Part shown: piece after piece, positions 37,966 through 49,810 of the stretch
Layout of the letters: every line of letters begins with the position of its first letter
How positions within the stretch are numbered: the first letter of the stretch is position 1
Assembly (NCBI RefSeq): GCF_048771995.1
Contig: NC_133063.1
Span: 28,994,810-29,058,809, forward strand
Reading direction: 5' to 3'
From: Taeniopygia guttata
Taxonomy: Eukaryota; Chordata; Aves; Passeriformes; Estrildidae
Length of the DNA stretch: 64,000 nucleotides
Program-made: the position numbers and the translations under genes
The notes under the pieces: generated by a model
What the model was told of the DNA's origin: nothing
The model's database searches: none
Seen by the model: only the letters and a program-made list of their open reading frames with translations

Positions 37966-39224
37966 AGATGGAAATGGTAAATTCACAACTCCTGGATTTT
38001 AACTGTAGAGACTTACGTGATGAGATACATATGTAGAAAATACTTCTGTCACTATTTGACAGAATCCTTAACTATTGCCTAATGATTTTATACAGCAATA
38101 CAGATTTTTTTAAAGTTTATATCCAACTGCTGGAACAAACCAGTAAGCATTTGGACTTTGTTATATCTCTGCAGTAAATCTTAATGCCAGAGTTAGTTGA
38201 GCACCATTGCTATGTGTTTGCAGTACAAGGAAAGCAGATGAATCATAATATTAAATTCTCAGTACCTTATCAAACTGGCAGAGAGTATAAACACATAAGC
38301 AGTTTACTCTGAGTAAACTCTCATACTAACATACCTTCTGAAAAGGCAGTGACATATTCAAGAATATACCATATGAGACATGTTTCCTTTTGGGCCTGCT
38401 TTGTTATTTAAAGGATATTACTGTGCAATATTGTGCTCATTAGCAATGGGATCAGAGAAGTGCCACATGCAACTACACACACATTAATTAATTTTGATTT
38501 ACTAAAATGAACAGATCTCAATAACTACAGGATAAATGTCTTGAACCATGCAGTGAAGCCCTATATTCCCTAGTGATGATGGCAGTCCCCAGGGGCAGGG
38601 TTTTGGTAAAAGCTTCAGTTGTACAAAATGCCAGCACAAAATTCAGACGTCAAAGTTAGGTCCTAGATTAGTCCAGATCACTCTTTGACTCAGGAACTAC
38701 AAGTATGTTTTACACCTCTTGAGGAAAAAGGATCTATTTGTGTCAGTCATCAATTAAGCAAGATGATGATTAGGTGTTTCTACTCATGTGTTATGTAATG
38801 TGGAATCTGTAACCATGCCCTCTGCTGTGCTTGGGAAATTAAATTTTACTGTAGTCGCCTGATGAGAAATCTTGTTACACTCAGATACACTTGTGCAGGC
38901 AGCTTGTGGGCGGAATGGAAAAGAGCAGGAAAGTTACATCCCCTATGAAAAACAGTCTGTGATCACCCCATAAAGTCAAAAGTGAGTATCAGGGTATGCT
39001 ATGTTTTGAACTGGATGAGGAATAACTTTTGAAGTGGATCTTTCCAATGTACCAGCTTACTGTGTTTGTTTCAGAGAAGCCTTGCCATACATAAACGAGA
39101 TGACTGACAAGCGTCTACATGAGAGAACATGTTCCACAAACATGCCTGAACTCTTCAAGTGCTGTAAGCATTTGGTCAGCTGTGCAAGCCACCTAAAAAC
39201 ACACAGCAAAGACATTCTCTGTTC
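37966..39224. other. Intergenic DNA, no gene seen
   Basis: AT-rich sequence between two CR1 fragments. No exon or promoter signal was recognised. Confidence 0.5.
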
Positions 39225-40265
39225 ATGAAAAAATGCACCCTTTGCTGCCCAAAACCAGCTGGATGGCCAGACCCAGGGGGTGGAGGTGAATGGAGTTAGA
39301 TCCAGCTTGTGGACAGTCATAAGTGCTGTCCCCCAGGGCTCAGTTGGGGACAGCCTTGTTTAAAATATTTATCCATGATCTGGATGCAGGGATCAAGTGC
39401 ACCCTCTGTCAGTTTGCAGATGACACTAAGTTGGGTAGCAAGGTTGATCTGCTGGAAGGTAGGCTCTGCAGAGGGATCTGGACAGGCTGGATGGGCTGAT
39501 GCCAAGATTACAAGGTTTAACAGAGGAAGTGCCAGGTCATGCACTTTGGTCACAACCTAAGCAGTGCTACAGGCTGGGGGCAGAGAGGCTGGAAAGGGGC
39601 CCAGTAGAAAAGAACCTGGGTGTGCTGGTCAACAGAGGCAGAACATGAGCCAACTGTGCTCAGGTGACCAGAAAGGCCAATGATATCTTAGCCTGTATAA
39701 AAAATGGTGTGGCCAACATGACCAAGAAAGTGACTGTCACCCTGTATTCGGCAGTGGTGAGGCCACCTCAAAATCTGGGTTAAGTTTTGGACCCCTCACT
39801 ACAAGAAATATGTTGAAGTGCTGAAGTGTGTCCAGAGAAGGTCAACAAAGCTGGGGAACAGTCTGTTGCTTAGGTCTGATAAGGAGCAGCTGAGGGGGAT
39901 GGAGATGTTCAGCCTGGAGAAAATGATAACCTGGCAGACACCTGATCACTCTTTACAACAACCTGAAAGGAGGCTGTAGCAAGAGCATTAGCCTCTTTCT
40001 TGCAAGTAGAAAGAATTAGGACAAGAGGAAATATCCCTAAACTGGAGGCTTAAGTTGGATATTATGAAAAATTCTTTCATGAAAAGGGCTGTTAAGCACT
40101 GAACAGGCTGTCCAGGGAAGTGTCAGAATCACCATCTCTGGAGGTATTTAAAAGACATGTGGATGTGGTGCCTATGGACATGGTTAAGCGCTGGGCTTGG
40201 CAGTGCTGGGTTAATGGCTGGACTCTATGATCCAAATAAATTTCACGAGTCTGTGGCTATTGTCT
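39225..40265 (+). repeat. CR1 LINE fragment (C-terminal reverse transcriptase to 3' UTR)
   Basis: A roughly 1 kb 5'-truncated CR1 copy. The left part encodes decayed reverse transcriptase C-terminal sequence: the frame near 39,290 reads VNGVRSSLWTVISAVPQGS, and cagatgacactaagttggg follows at about 39,417. The right part is the CR1 3' UTR (ctggagaaaatg, aggaggctgtagcaagagca, ggatgtggtgcctatgga) ending near 'ctggactctatgatccaaat'. Numerous stops show that it is dead. Confidence 0.92.
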
Positions 40266-40817
40266 CTACTTGTCAGCTGAGGCACAGTCTCAAACTGAGG
40301 GGTTCAGCAGACATGTAGTGCACATACAGTGGTCCAGAGCACATTCTCCCTTGGGCACTGCACCTGAGCTCTGGGCTGACTTTGTAATTGTCTGTGTAAG
40401 TGCTACGCCATACACCCAGAACCACAGCGGTGCTGGCTTTAAGCCTGAGTGTGTTTACATAAGCTACTGACAGCTTCCTGCTTGCAGTGTATTGGCATCG
40501 ATTTTAACTTTCATATGCTGGCAGCTGAGAGGCCACAAAATTTCAGTGTGTGCTATAATTTACATATTTTCTAGGGATTGCAGCAGCAACTCATGAAAAT
40601 GCAAATCATCATGAAAATGATTTTTTTAGCACGTAATGGCTTGGGAGAAACATTTGTGTTTGATGAATGCTGTTTATTGTCCAAAGTCAGAGGTGCGAGC
40701 TGGCATGGGTGCCAAGCAGTGCACCACCACTGCTAACACAAATGAACCCAAAAGTATTACAAGTGAACACATTAAATACAGCAAACATGAAAGACCAATG
40801 ACCCCCTCCCAAAATTA

Positions 40818-41390
40818 TAGTATCAGAGTACTGGTCAGGTTGGAAGGGACCACAGGGTTGTCATGTTGGTTGTCCTAGAGTACATGGCACAGGATTGCAC
40901 CCAGATGGTTCTTCACTATTTCCAGTAAGGGAGACTCTGTAATCCCTCTGGGCAATCTGTTCCAATATGCAGTCATCTGCACAGTAAAGAAGTACTTGCT
41001 TGTAGTCAGGTTGACCATCCTGTGCATCAGTTTCTGCCTGTTGCCTCTTATCCCGTTGTGGGCACCACCAAGCAGAGCCTTCTTATAGACACTGATGTGG
41101 TCCCATCTCAGTCATCCTTTCTCCAGGCTGAACAGGGCCAGCTGTCTCAGCCTTTCCTCATAAGAGACATGCTCCAGTCCCTTTCTTGCCCTGTGCTGGA
41201 CCCACTCCAGGAGCTCCACACTTCTCTTATGCTGAAGAGCACTGGAGAGGGCACTCCAGATGTGTCCTCACCGGGGCTGAGGAGCACCATCACCTACCTC
41301 CCCTTGCTGGCAACACTCTTTCGAATGCAGGCCAGGATACCATTGCCCTTTCCCACAAGGGTACACTGCTGGCTCAAACTCTTAATGTTG
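40818..41390 (-). repeat. CR1 LINE fragment, minus strand, next to the PPIC CpG island
   Basis: Reading on the plus strand it starts with the complement of the CR1 3' end (caggttggaagggaccac) and continues through 'gggcaatctgttccaatatg', 'cagtaaagaagtacttgctt', 'ctccaggctgaacagggcca' and 'agagacatgctccagtccc'. It ends where the CpG-rich PPIC promoter DNA begins, so an open frame seen at 41,022-41,729 is a chimera of CR1 and CpG island. Confidence 0.92.
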
Positions 41391-41645
41391 GTTTTGCTAC
41401 TTCACCCACGGGTGGCACCCTGCTGGGTGCACAGCCTGGCCGAAGCCGAAGGCTGGGCGGTCGTGCCCCTCTCGGGTCCTGCAGCGGCCGCTGGGCGAGG
41501 CTGGCCCGGGGGAAGGCACACGGCTCCCGCCGCGCCTCAGGAACCCGCACCACCGAGCCCCGCACCTGCACCCGCCCCACATCCAGCCGGGGCGCCGGAC
41601 CCGTCCTGGGAGCCCCCGCACGCCGGGACCGGAGCTCAGCCCCCG

Positions 41646-41885
41646 GGCGTGTCACCGCTTCAGCCGGGATGGGTGACGGCTTCTCCAGGATGGGTGACCG
41701 ATCCCTGGCACGCGAGACCGGATGAGTGATCGCTCCCCGGCATAGACGGCCATTCCCCGGGATTGATGATGGCTCCTCAGGACGCATGAGCGCTCCCTGG
41801 GATGGGCGGCTTCTGCTCCGGATGGGCCGCCTCTCCCCCGAGGTTGAAGGTCTTTCCCCGGGGCTGGACCAGGGGCCGCTCCCCG
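41646..41885 (+). repeat. Degenerate 20-bp tandem repeat just upstream of PPIC
   Basis: About ten or eleven diverged units with a common pattern close to ggatgggtgaccgctccccg. Units begin at 41,646, 41,666, 41,688, 41,720, 41,740, 41,760, 41,780, 41,800 and 41,820, then two longer variants at 41,840 and 41,861. Five successive steps from 41,720 are exactly 20 bp. The array ends about 70 bp before the PPIC start codon and so probably overlaps the core promoter or 5' UTR. Confidence 0.85.
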
Positions 41886-41955
41886 GAGTCCCCCGCCCCG
41901 GCGCGGGAGGAGCCGCCCTTCCCCGGCGCAGGCGCCGCAGCGCTCGGCCGGCGCC

Positions 41956-42054
41956 ATGGCCCGCGGGGCGCTGCTCGGCGCCGTGGCCTGTCTGTGCTTC
42001 CTGGCCCCCGCGGCCGAGGCCTTCAAGAGGAGGGGACCCAGCGTAACAGCTAAG
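41956..42054 (+). CDS. PPIC: PPIC exon 1 (cyclophilin C, peptidyl-prolyl cis-trans isomerase C)
   Basis: PPIC is a secretory-pathway cyclophilin that catalyses cis-trans isomerisation of X-Pro bonds and binds cyclosporin. Exon 1 encodes residues 1-33: a signal peptide (MARGALLGAVACLCFLAPAA, cleavage likely after EA at about residue 22), then FKRRGPSVTAK, which matches the human PPIC junction region. The ATG has a strong context (gcgccatgg). The donor is aag|gtgact after position 42,054, phase 0. The full protein is encoded by five exons (99, 114, 94, 185 and 129 coding bases), giving 206 residues against about 212 in human; the difference lies in the signal peptide. All exons are open and all junctions are GT-AG, so the gene looks intact. 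PRDM6 lies upstream head-to-head and SNX24 downstream, convergent. Confidence 0.97.
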
Positions 42055-45000
42055 GTGACTCTCGCCCGCGGCTGGGGCGGTCTCCGCCGCCGGAAAGCCT
42101 CGGGACGCGTCGGGCGGGGCCCTCGGCTGCGATGTCCCGCGGCCGGGATGTGCCGGGAGGAGCCGGCCGGCCTCTGCCCTGCCCCGCTCCCACGCCGGCC
42201 CCGCGCCGCATCCCGGGCACCGAGGGCTCGGGCCGGGCTTGGTCTAACGCCAGAACTTCACCGTTTTAATAAGTTGGCTTGGCTGGTTGGTTACTTGGTT
42301 TTTAATCCCTTTGCGCATGCCGCCTTTCTGTAGGCTCTGGCACACCGTAGAGTTCGGGCCAGCATAGCCTCCCTTTGGCTTGCAGAAGTGGAAGCTTTTA
42401 AATTCTTCATCCCTCCAGCGCTGCGGCAGCCTCTGCTGCTGCCAGGGCAGTTTGTGGCTGCTGGTGCTGCCAGGCTCCCCGAGCAGACGGAGTTTAACTG
42501 TGCTAGGGCTCGCCTGTGCCACGGGTTTAATTAATTCCTCCCTGCGCTCTTTCCTGAAACTCTTGGAGAGGATCCAACAGAGGGCTACTGAGTTGGTCAG
42601 GGGAGTGGAGCATCTCTCTTACCGGGAAGGCTGGGGGAGCTGGGATTGTTCAGCCCGGAGAAAGAAGAACTGAGAAAAGGGCCTTATCAATGTCTATGAG
42701 TGTGTGAGGGAAGGGTGCCAAGAGGACGGACCAGGCTCTGCTCGGTGGTGCCAAGCTGATGCACAGGAAGTTCCACCTGAATATGAGGAAGGACTTCTTT
42801 ACTGTGCAGGTGACTGAGCACTAGGAACAGATTGCCTAGAGGGGCTGTGAAGTTTCCCTCACAGGAGATAATCCAAGAACCATCTGGACACAGTTCTCTG
42901 CCGTGTGCTCTGTTGATGGCCCTGGTTGAGCGGGGAACTTGGGCCAGATGACTTGCTGTGTCCTTTCCACTTTGACCCATTCTGTCATTGTGTGAAGCTC
43001 TTGGTATTGAGAGCAAATTGGTATCTGTTGGCCCCATAGGAGGTGTACGTGGTGCGTGCAAGGTGCTGCCAGCAGAGATCCGTGGATCCGGGATCCATGG
43101 GGCTCAGTACTGCAGGGCCGCTGGGCAGGCAGGATGGATGGGTTGTGCGTCTGTGGCACACATGGGCATTGCAATCGCACTGCCCAGGAGATGGACTTGT
43201 GGGCTGTGGGGCTGGCTGGCAGGATAGGGATGCACCTAACTACTGCAGCATAACAGCATCTCTTTCCAAAAAATGTTTGTTTGGTGGTGGAGGTGGAATG
43301 TTTAGTCCAACTTTGGAATTCCATGTTTCAGCCCCCAGGTGTTTTTCCACCTGCAGAAAGGAGAGAGAATTTGCCCATGCTGAGAAAGACACCTACACTG
43401 ATGAAAGTGTGACAGGGAAGGACAGAGTCAGAACTGCTTCCTCTAGTATGGCTTCAGCATCCTAAGCCCTGGACCATGCTTTTGTCTCTGTACTTCATTG
43501 CCACTGTTGTCTGCAACTGCTTATAGTTTCATTGTGATGGACTTCTAGATTTTAATTTTTTTTTGAGGGGGGGTGGGGGTAAATTTGACCTACAAATAAT
43601 CTTCTGGAAGTATATTCCCATTTAATTATGCATAAAGTACTTTCCTTCTTCATTCCTTCTGCGTGGACTATAATTTTATGCTCTTCTCTAATTGTTGTGG
43701 CACATAAAGAATTGCATTGACAATTTTTCATGTCCTAGGCAGTGACTTTACAAGGCTCACACCATTTTTCTCTCTTCCAGTTTAAGTAGTTTTCTGTAAC
43801 CTTTCTTCATATAAAAGATATTCCATACTTGTTGAGCATCTGTTCTGCCCATTTTCCTGCATTTTTTTAGGTTGGTTTTATCATTCTGCGATAGAGAGGT
43901 CAGAATTACATGCAGCACTCAGGGTGTGAACTCACAGTACGGATGTAGCTATGCCCGTCTCTTTACTGTGTCCATTTTAATTATTTCTAATATTTGTTTT
44001 CCTTCTCTGACCTTCACAAGCCCAAAGCCAAACCTTGCACTAAACTACTCAGGATGATTCCATTTGGCACCCTTGTTGGGGCCCTTGTTGTGGTTCTATA
44101 CCATATACAGTATTTTTACACTTATGAGGTTATTACATTACCTGGTCTCTAAGAATCATGCGATCTTCCTTTCAAAGTCACTTTAGTTTCCTTGAACAAT
44201 TGAATGCTTTTGTCCATTTTTTCAATTAGATGTACAGCATCTTGTGTAAATTATATATGAATATTTGTGTAAATATGAATATATGAATATTTTTATGAGA
44301 ACCAGCCATTCTTACTGGTGTATTCTTTTTTCAGTATTTCCGTCTTGAAATACTTAACTGTAGATTGTAAACATGATTAAATATTTATAAAAATATTAAT
44401 AAGACTGAAAATTTGTAATATTTATTTTCTTTCAGAGTTTTTGGTGAAGAATTTGGCCAGATATTTTTTTGAGATTTAAAAGTGCTGTATCAACCAGCTC
44501 AGAAGTGTCTACATGCTTACTGAATTTCCAGAGAACCTGTGGAAATACACTCATAAGAACATGGCTTCTCTATACAGAAATAGCGTCAAGGGCTACCAAA
44601 TCTTTCTGTACTTGATTTTGTGGCCAAAAATGTGCAGAGACACATTTTTAAAAGTACTGGGTTTGCTGCTTAGGCAAGCAGCAGTGCCACGTATGAAGCC
44701 CTGTGGCTGTGCTAGGTTTACAGCGTATGACGAACTTGTCTCCTTGTGCTGTTAACAAAGTGTATGATGTTCCTGCTCTGTGGGGTGATTGTTTGGTAGC
44801 CTTGGTCTTGTTACTTATATATGCCTATGTATTTCAGGCAGTCCTACTAGAAGAACATTTCTAGGCAAAATAGACAGGCAGTGGGTTTAGCAAATGTAGG
44901 AAGGCAATACCCCTTTACCTAGATAACCCTGGCGGCACAATTCAGAGATGTTTGTTTATAAAACCGTTAAAACGCTAGTGAAAGTGTGCTGTTAATACTT

Positions 45001-46125
45001 TGGGAGCCACACATCTATGAGGCATGTTATTCAGTGCCAAGTACCAAGGAAATGAATGAGGTGTATCAAAAGGAATTTTATTTCCTTTATAGTGCTTTTA
45101 TAGTGTTAGCCAAAAGTTCAACAGTCAAAACCACATAGAAGATCAAGAAGCGGTAGAAATGTTTAGTAGGAGAGTGTGAAAGAGGCATTCACATTGGAGA
45201 GACTGTGGTCATTTATTATCATTATTGGACTAATTTCTTAGCATTACAGACAAGTAATACTTGGTTGAGTGCCACAAGGAACAGCAAATACCACATCATA
45301 GGAATACACATTGCTGTTTCCTAGAAGTTGTAATAGTCTTTATGTAACTTTTTCAGAACTCCAGAATGCCTCATTTCCTGACAGCTGTTCCTATTTTCAG
45401 TAATTATTGGAACATTTTTGTACGTTCAAATATGCATTCATAGATTCTGAACTTTATTAAAATGTCTTGTAACTCATTTGTCTTTTTGAAGATGCTTTTC
45501 AGTGACATATACATTGAAGATTTAGGCAATCAGCTGAATAATCTGGCCTGGTTATTTCTCTGCTGGGTTTGAATTCATGTTTAGGAAGGCAACTGCTTGC
45601 TTGAGCCATAGGATTTTCTTCCCACTGTTTGTCAATTCAACGGAATTTAGGCTTTTGTGTATACGTACTGATGCCTAAAACATTGAAGATTATGAATAGA
45701 TAGCAAGTGGTCATTTGTGGGGAGTATCAGTACTATAGTTCCTTGTTATTTTCCCCCATGTGGGAATAGAATAGTTGTTCTTCCTTACTTTCATTTTCAT
45801 TTTTTTTCATTCAGCTTTAAAGATGTACACGTTTGGGAAAAATCTTCTTGAACACTATCTTCAAACTTGAGATACAGCAGTCTCACCAAGCCATTAAAAG
45901 CAGTAAGAATCAAAACATATAGTCACGGGTTCTCAAACAGTTTTCTGCATAACCTGATTTTGTTGGCTCTGAAAGGACTTCTCTGAAACAGCACCCTTAG
46001 GAATTGCAGGATACTATTTACACAGACCAGCCAGAAATAATTTCTTACCACCTTACTCTTTGAAAAGCTTGGCTATTTGCTGTGCTCACATCTTTATCAC
46101 TTTTGTTCCCTTCAAAAATATTTAG
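42055..46125 (+). other. PPIC: PPIC intron 1
   Basis: About 4.1 kb. It contains the tail of the CpG island, a CR1 copy (42,540-43,000), and AT-rich DNA from 43.5 kb onward with no recognised exon. It ends with the acceptor atatttag at 46,125. Confidence 0.95.
42540..43000 (+). repeat. CR1 LINE 3' region, plus strand, in PPIC intron 1
   Basis: Diverged CR1 3' sequence: 'cttggagaggatccaacaga', 'agctgggattgttcagcc', 'ccacctgaatatgaggaagg', 'acttctttactgtgcaggtg', then 'gggccagatgacttgctgtg'. It is truncated and old. Confidence 0.88.
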
Positions 46126-46239
46126 GTGTTCTTTGATGTGAAGATTGGAGACAAAGATGTTGGCAGAATTGTAATTGGATTGTTTGGAAAAGTTGTCCCA
46201 AAGACCGTGGAGAACTTCATTGCATTGGCAACTGGAGAA
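46126..46239 (+). CDS. PPIC: PPIC exon 2
   Basis: Encodes residues 34-71, starting [20 protein letters not shown] and ending FIALATGE. These form the first strands of the cyclophilin beta barrel and are almost identical to human PPIC. The acceptor is tttag|gtg and the donor is gaa|gtacgt, both phase 0. An apparent start codon at the 5' edge is an ordinary GTG valine, and open frame past 46,239 is intron read-through. Confidence 0.97.
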
Positions 46240-46695
46240 GTACGTTTGGTTTTGGAAAGGCAGTATCTGTTTAATGCTGTTTCAGTTGCGAACTGTCAAT
46301 CTTCATTCACTGGAGCTTGTACACAGGTGCTGTCCCCAAGGATATGCACTAGTGTGTGTCTTCTCAGGTCCTTGGTTCACAAGATGTAATTACGAGATGC
46401 TGGATATGAGCACCTCAATCTGTCCCTGCCTTGCAGATCTAGCATGTGGAGTTACTGTGGTCAGATACCAGTCAAATAAAGACAATGGCTTTGATCACCT
46501 GAATAAATACCTTCTTTGTGGCAGTGCAGTCCAGCTGTGTTTGCATGCACCTCAGTTTAATGTGTTTCTTGACAGTATTATATTCCTTGGTAGTATATTC
46601 TGTGAAATCTAGCTGTTCACAACTTGTGTATTTTCATATGACTGTATATAGAACTGGATGTTATATTCATTTAAAGAATTATTTCATTTTCTTAG
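46240..46695 (+). other. PPIC: PPIC intron 2
   Basis: A 456-bp intron with GT-AG ends. No other feature was recognised, and the open frames here are read-through of exon 2 or unrelated. Confidence 0.95.
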
Positions 46696-46789
46696 AGAGG
46701 ATATGGATACCAAGGAAGTAAATTTCATCGAGTGATCAAAGACTTCATGATTCAAGGAGGAGACTTTACAGCTGGAGATGGATCAGGAG
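46696..46789 (+). CDS. PPIC: PPIC exon 3
   Basis: Encodes residues 72-102 plus one base: [20 protein letters not shown], then [11 protein letters not shown]. It carries the active-site residues equivalent to cyclophilin A Arg55, Phe60, Met61 and Gln63 (here R83, F88, M89 and Q91). The acceptor is cttag|aga and the donor is gag|gtaaca, phase 1. Confidence 0.97.
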
Positions 46790-48434
46790 GTAACATACCT
46801 AGTATCTTCCAGGTTCCCATTTCTTTGTTCAAATGTCTGCTGAAAGTATGGGCAAACCAGCATATTCCTTCATGGTTTCTGCTCATATAAATGAAAAAAC
46901 ACCAAACCAGCCCATATTTATTTTAGAGCATCTATACTTTTCCAAGTGTCTTGTAGCCTAAGCTGCAGCTGTTTCGATTATCTGATTTATAAATGTGTGT
47001 AGCTCTTCCTTTGTCCTCAATTTTTGCAGATAGCTCTTTTCTCTCTGTGACTTGTCCCCATTCAAGAAGCATGGCTTTGTGTGCTGGGCTGGAGCCACGT
47101 GACCGGCTGAGCTGCTCCTACAACTTACCGTCTCCAAAAGATGGATGTCTCCACCCTTCCCCTGCTCTGGCTTTGTGACAGCGCTCCTTCCCTGAGGCAT
47201 TCACTGATTGCATGTATAGGTGAACCAATTCAAGTCATCCAGCAGAAGTCTAATCTGTGATGAAACAGTGAAAGCGCGTAGAGGGAAGGCAGGTAGGGAA
47301 GGAGGAGGCTGTCCTCTCTGGCCTCAGCTCAGTCTGTTCTGAGTAACCTCTGAAATGTGCTGTGAGAAGGAATTTCTTAACAGGAAGAGAGAAAGAAATC
47401 AGAAGATGAGAGTCATGCCCTCTCCTCATTTTTTCTCTTACTAAAACTGAAACCATAAACTTGCTGGTGCTGAGAATCCTGCCTGTGTGTATCACTTCTC
47501 CCTCCTGAGCCTCCAGAAGAACAGTTAGTACACTCAGAGGGGCAATGCCAGCACAGCATCTCCTGCACTGCACTCACTCTGGCTGCAGATCTCTTCCTTT
47601 ACATGCACATTCTTGACATGCTATGATTTTAACTGTCTGTATGAACTGTTAGTGATTGCGCTGCTGGGATAGAATGGAAAACACACATTCCTTTTCCTAG
47701 CAGTCAGCAATGGGGAAGACCATAATACCAAAGACACAGTTTTAGCATTAAAGGTAGGTAGTATTTTTTGCCTGCTGATGTTGTTTATTGGGATAGCATT
47801 TGGTGGTGCTAGGAACAGTGTCCCCATTGTGCTAGGCACTGCACAAGTAAAGAGTGAGGCAGACAGCCTCTGCTTTTCAGAGTGATGGTGGTTTAACCAT
47901 GACTGATGTGTTTTCTCTCTTAACTATTAGAAACATCAGAATCTTTATGTTGTGGTTGTACACATACACACCAGGTATTTTAGTCTAACTTCCATTTGGT
48001 TTTCATATGCTTCTAAACATGTCTAAAGCAATTTCTTACCATAAGGGAAAGGCTTAAATACTGAAATTATCACAAAACCTGGCAGTCTTATTGTTAGTGG
48101 CCATAAGTATGTGCTTTAATTTGCTCAACAGGATGAAGCATACTATTGTTCAGTGGTGTCTGCAAACCAGATCTTTGAAGGTGTTTAGCTTGCTTAAATT
48201 CAAGTGATAAAGCATCATCAGCTTCTACTGTTCTTTCCTTATGGTGGTTTAACTTACCTGTACACACGGAGTTGCTGATGGTTGAACAGTGATGCTGCTG
48301 TGTTCACTCAGACAATCTTTCAAGTCCTGAATTCATACTTCATTTTTCCCATTTTTGAACAAAAAGGGGCTTTTGTTTGATTTAGTTTTTTTAAAGTTTG
48401 CTTTCTTTTTTTTTTTTTTTTCTTTTTGTCATAG
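46790..48434 (+). other. PPIC: PPIC intron 3
   Basis: About 1.65 kb. It holds an old repeat fragment near 47.8 kb (listed separately) and ends in a long T-rich polypyrimidine tract (48,404-48,430) before the atag acceptor. Confidence 0.95.
47781..47876 (+). repeat. Ancient amniote interspersed repeat fragment
   Basis: The segment ttgtttattgggatagcatt, then 'aggaacagtg' and 'tccccattgtgctaggcact', 'gcacaagtaaagag' and 'gacagcctctgc', resembles a repeat widespread in turtles and crocodilians whose usual core is ccccattgtgctaggcgctg followed by tacaaacacag. I recall the pattern but cannot assign the family name with confidence. Confidence 0.5.
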
Positions 48435-48619
48435 GAAGAAGCATCTATGGAGAAAGGTTTCCTGATGAGAACTTCAAACTCAAACACTATGGAATTGGAT
48501 GGGTTAGCATGGCTAATTCTGGCCCAGACACCAATGGATCCCAATTTTTCATCAGTGTGACAAAGCCTTCCTGGTTAGATGGAAAACATGTAGTATTTGG
48601 CAAAGTCCTTGATGGAATG
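48435..48619 (+). CDS. PPIC: PPIC exon 4
   Basis: Completes Gly103 and encodes residues up to Met164: [19 protein letters not shown], then [19 protein letters not shown], then [20 protein letters not shown] and DGM. It carries the equivalents of cyclophilin A Ala101, Phe113, Trp121, Leu122 and His126 (A129, F141, W149, L150 and H154), so the catalytic and cyclosporin-binding set is present. The position equivalent to CypA Ala103 is Ser131. The acceptor is atag|gaa and the donor is atg|gtaaat. Confidence 0.97.
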
Positions 48620-49810
48620 GTAAATTTAAAGTATTGGTTGATCTAGACAAATTGTACCCCATTATACCATGGTTCAGAAACAGTTGAGCATTCATCTAAT
48701 ATGTACACAGTAGAAGACGATTGTGAAGAACTCCAGCTGGACGATTTAGAACTGAAATAGTAGAAATAGAAACCTGTACCATGCTTTTGCCTTTCACAGC
48801 CCTTATTTCAGACTGCTAAGCACTGACACCTTTGCAAATTACAAATGGAGAAAGTTCAGCTCCTCCTTTCAGTAACACTGTTACCCATTAAATAATTGTT
48901 TTTCTACAGGCTAAAATCAAATTTTGTAGCACATGCTAGTTATGGGTAACACTTTCACTAAGAGTTTTTAGAAGCATGGTAATGTAAAGCAGGCAAACAC
49001 ATACTGATGAGAGGCCAAATAGCATTTTAAACTTAAAAAATATATTTTCAAGTGATTATACTTTTATTAGTCTGATTCTCCTTACAAATTATTCTGTTTT
49101 AATCCGTGTTTTGAAATTATTGGGGAAAACATGAGCTGCTGGATGGACTTTGAGGAGTTTGGAAATTTCATCAGAATACTTGCCCTTTACTCCCACATTC
49201 ATACTGAATTCCATTTTCATGATCTACAGTAGTAGATGTAAATTTTTGAGAAGTTATTTAGACTTAAGTTTCAGTTTAGTCAGATTAATGGACAAATATC
49301 AAAAAACCAAGTTGTCAATATACCTACATTAATTTTATCCTTTAAAAATATTGGTGCCACACTAAAAATTTGTATGTGTGTGTTATATGATAAAGGTAAA
49401 AGCAGTAATCAGATTTGTGGAAGCACAGTTATGCTGTACAATTAGAAAAATAATAATGCTTGCCTTTTCTGATCTCTGAATTCACTTTCTGCTCACAGGC
49501 CACAAATAGAATCCTGTATGTGCCAGCTTAATCAGCTGAATGTACATTTTCAATTGCCCCTTCAAAATGTTTTTGTTGGCTGAAAGATTTTCTAGGAGGG
49601 CAAACCGCCTTCCCTGTGCTTCTGTCAACTGTGTGTGATTTACAGAGCGGCACAATTGCCAATGTGGGAAGAAGAGGTAGTTGACAGGGTGGAAGTCTTT
49701 GTTCACAAGTTGGTTAATAAGCAGTGATGTTTCCGTGGCTCCAGACTTCAGCCACTGGAGTTTGTTTTGCTAAAATGAACCTTTCTGTTTGTTCTTTTTT
49801 TGTTTGACAG
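48620..49810 (+). other. PPIC: PPIC intron 4
   Basis: About 1.2 kb of AT-rich sequence with GT-AG ends (gtaaat and ttgacag). No further feature was recognised. Confidence 0.95.

Larger units (their letters stand above)
41400..42250. promoter_or_regulatory. PPIC: PPIC promoter CpG island
   Basis: GC- and CpG-dense DNA that surrounds the PPIC start codon and the beginning of intron 1. No TATA box is evident, which fits a CpG-island promoter of a broadly expressed cyclophilin. The exact transcription start is not determinable here. Confidence 0.85.

Noticed and set aside
41022-41787. Plus-strand frame of 235 residues and overlapping minus-strand frame of 137 residues upstream of PPIC
   Set aside because: They combine antisense CR1 sequence with CpG-island and 20-bp repeat DNA. 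No domain or splice support.
46175-46612. 145-residue frame overlapping PPIC exon 2
   Set aside because: A different frame from the conserved cyclophilin reading, continuing into intron 2.
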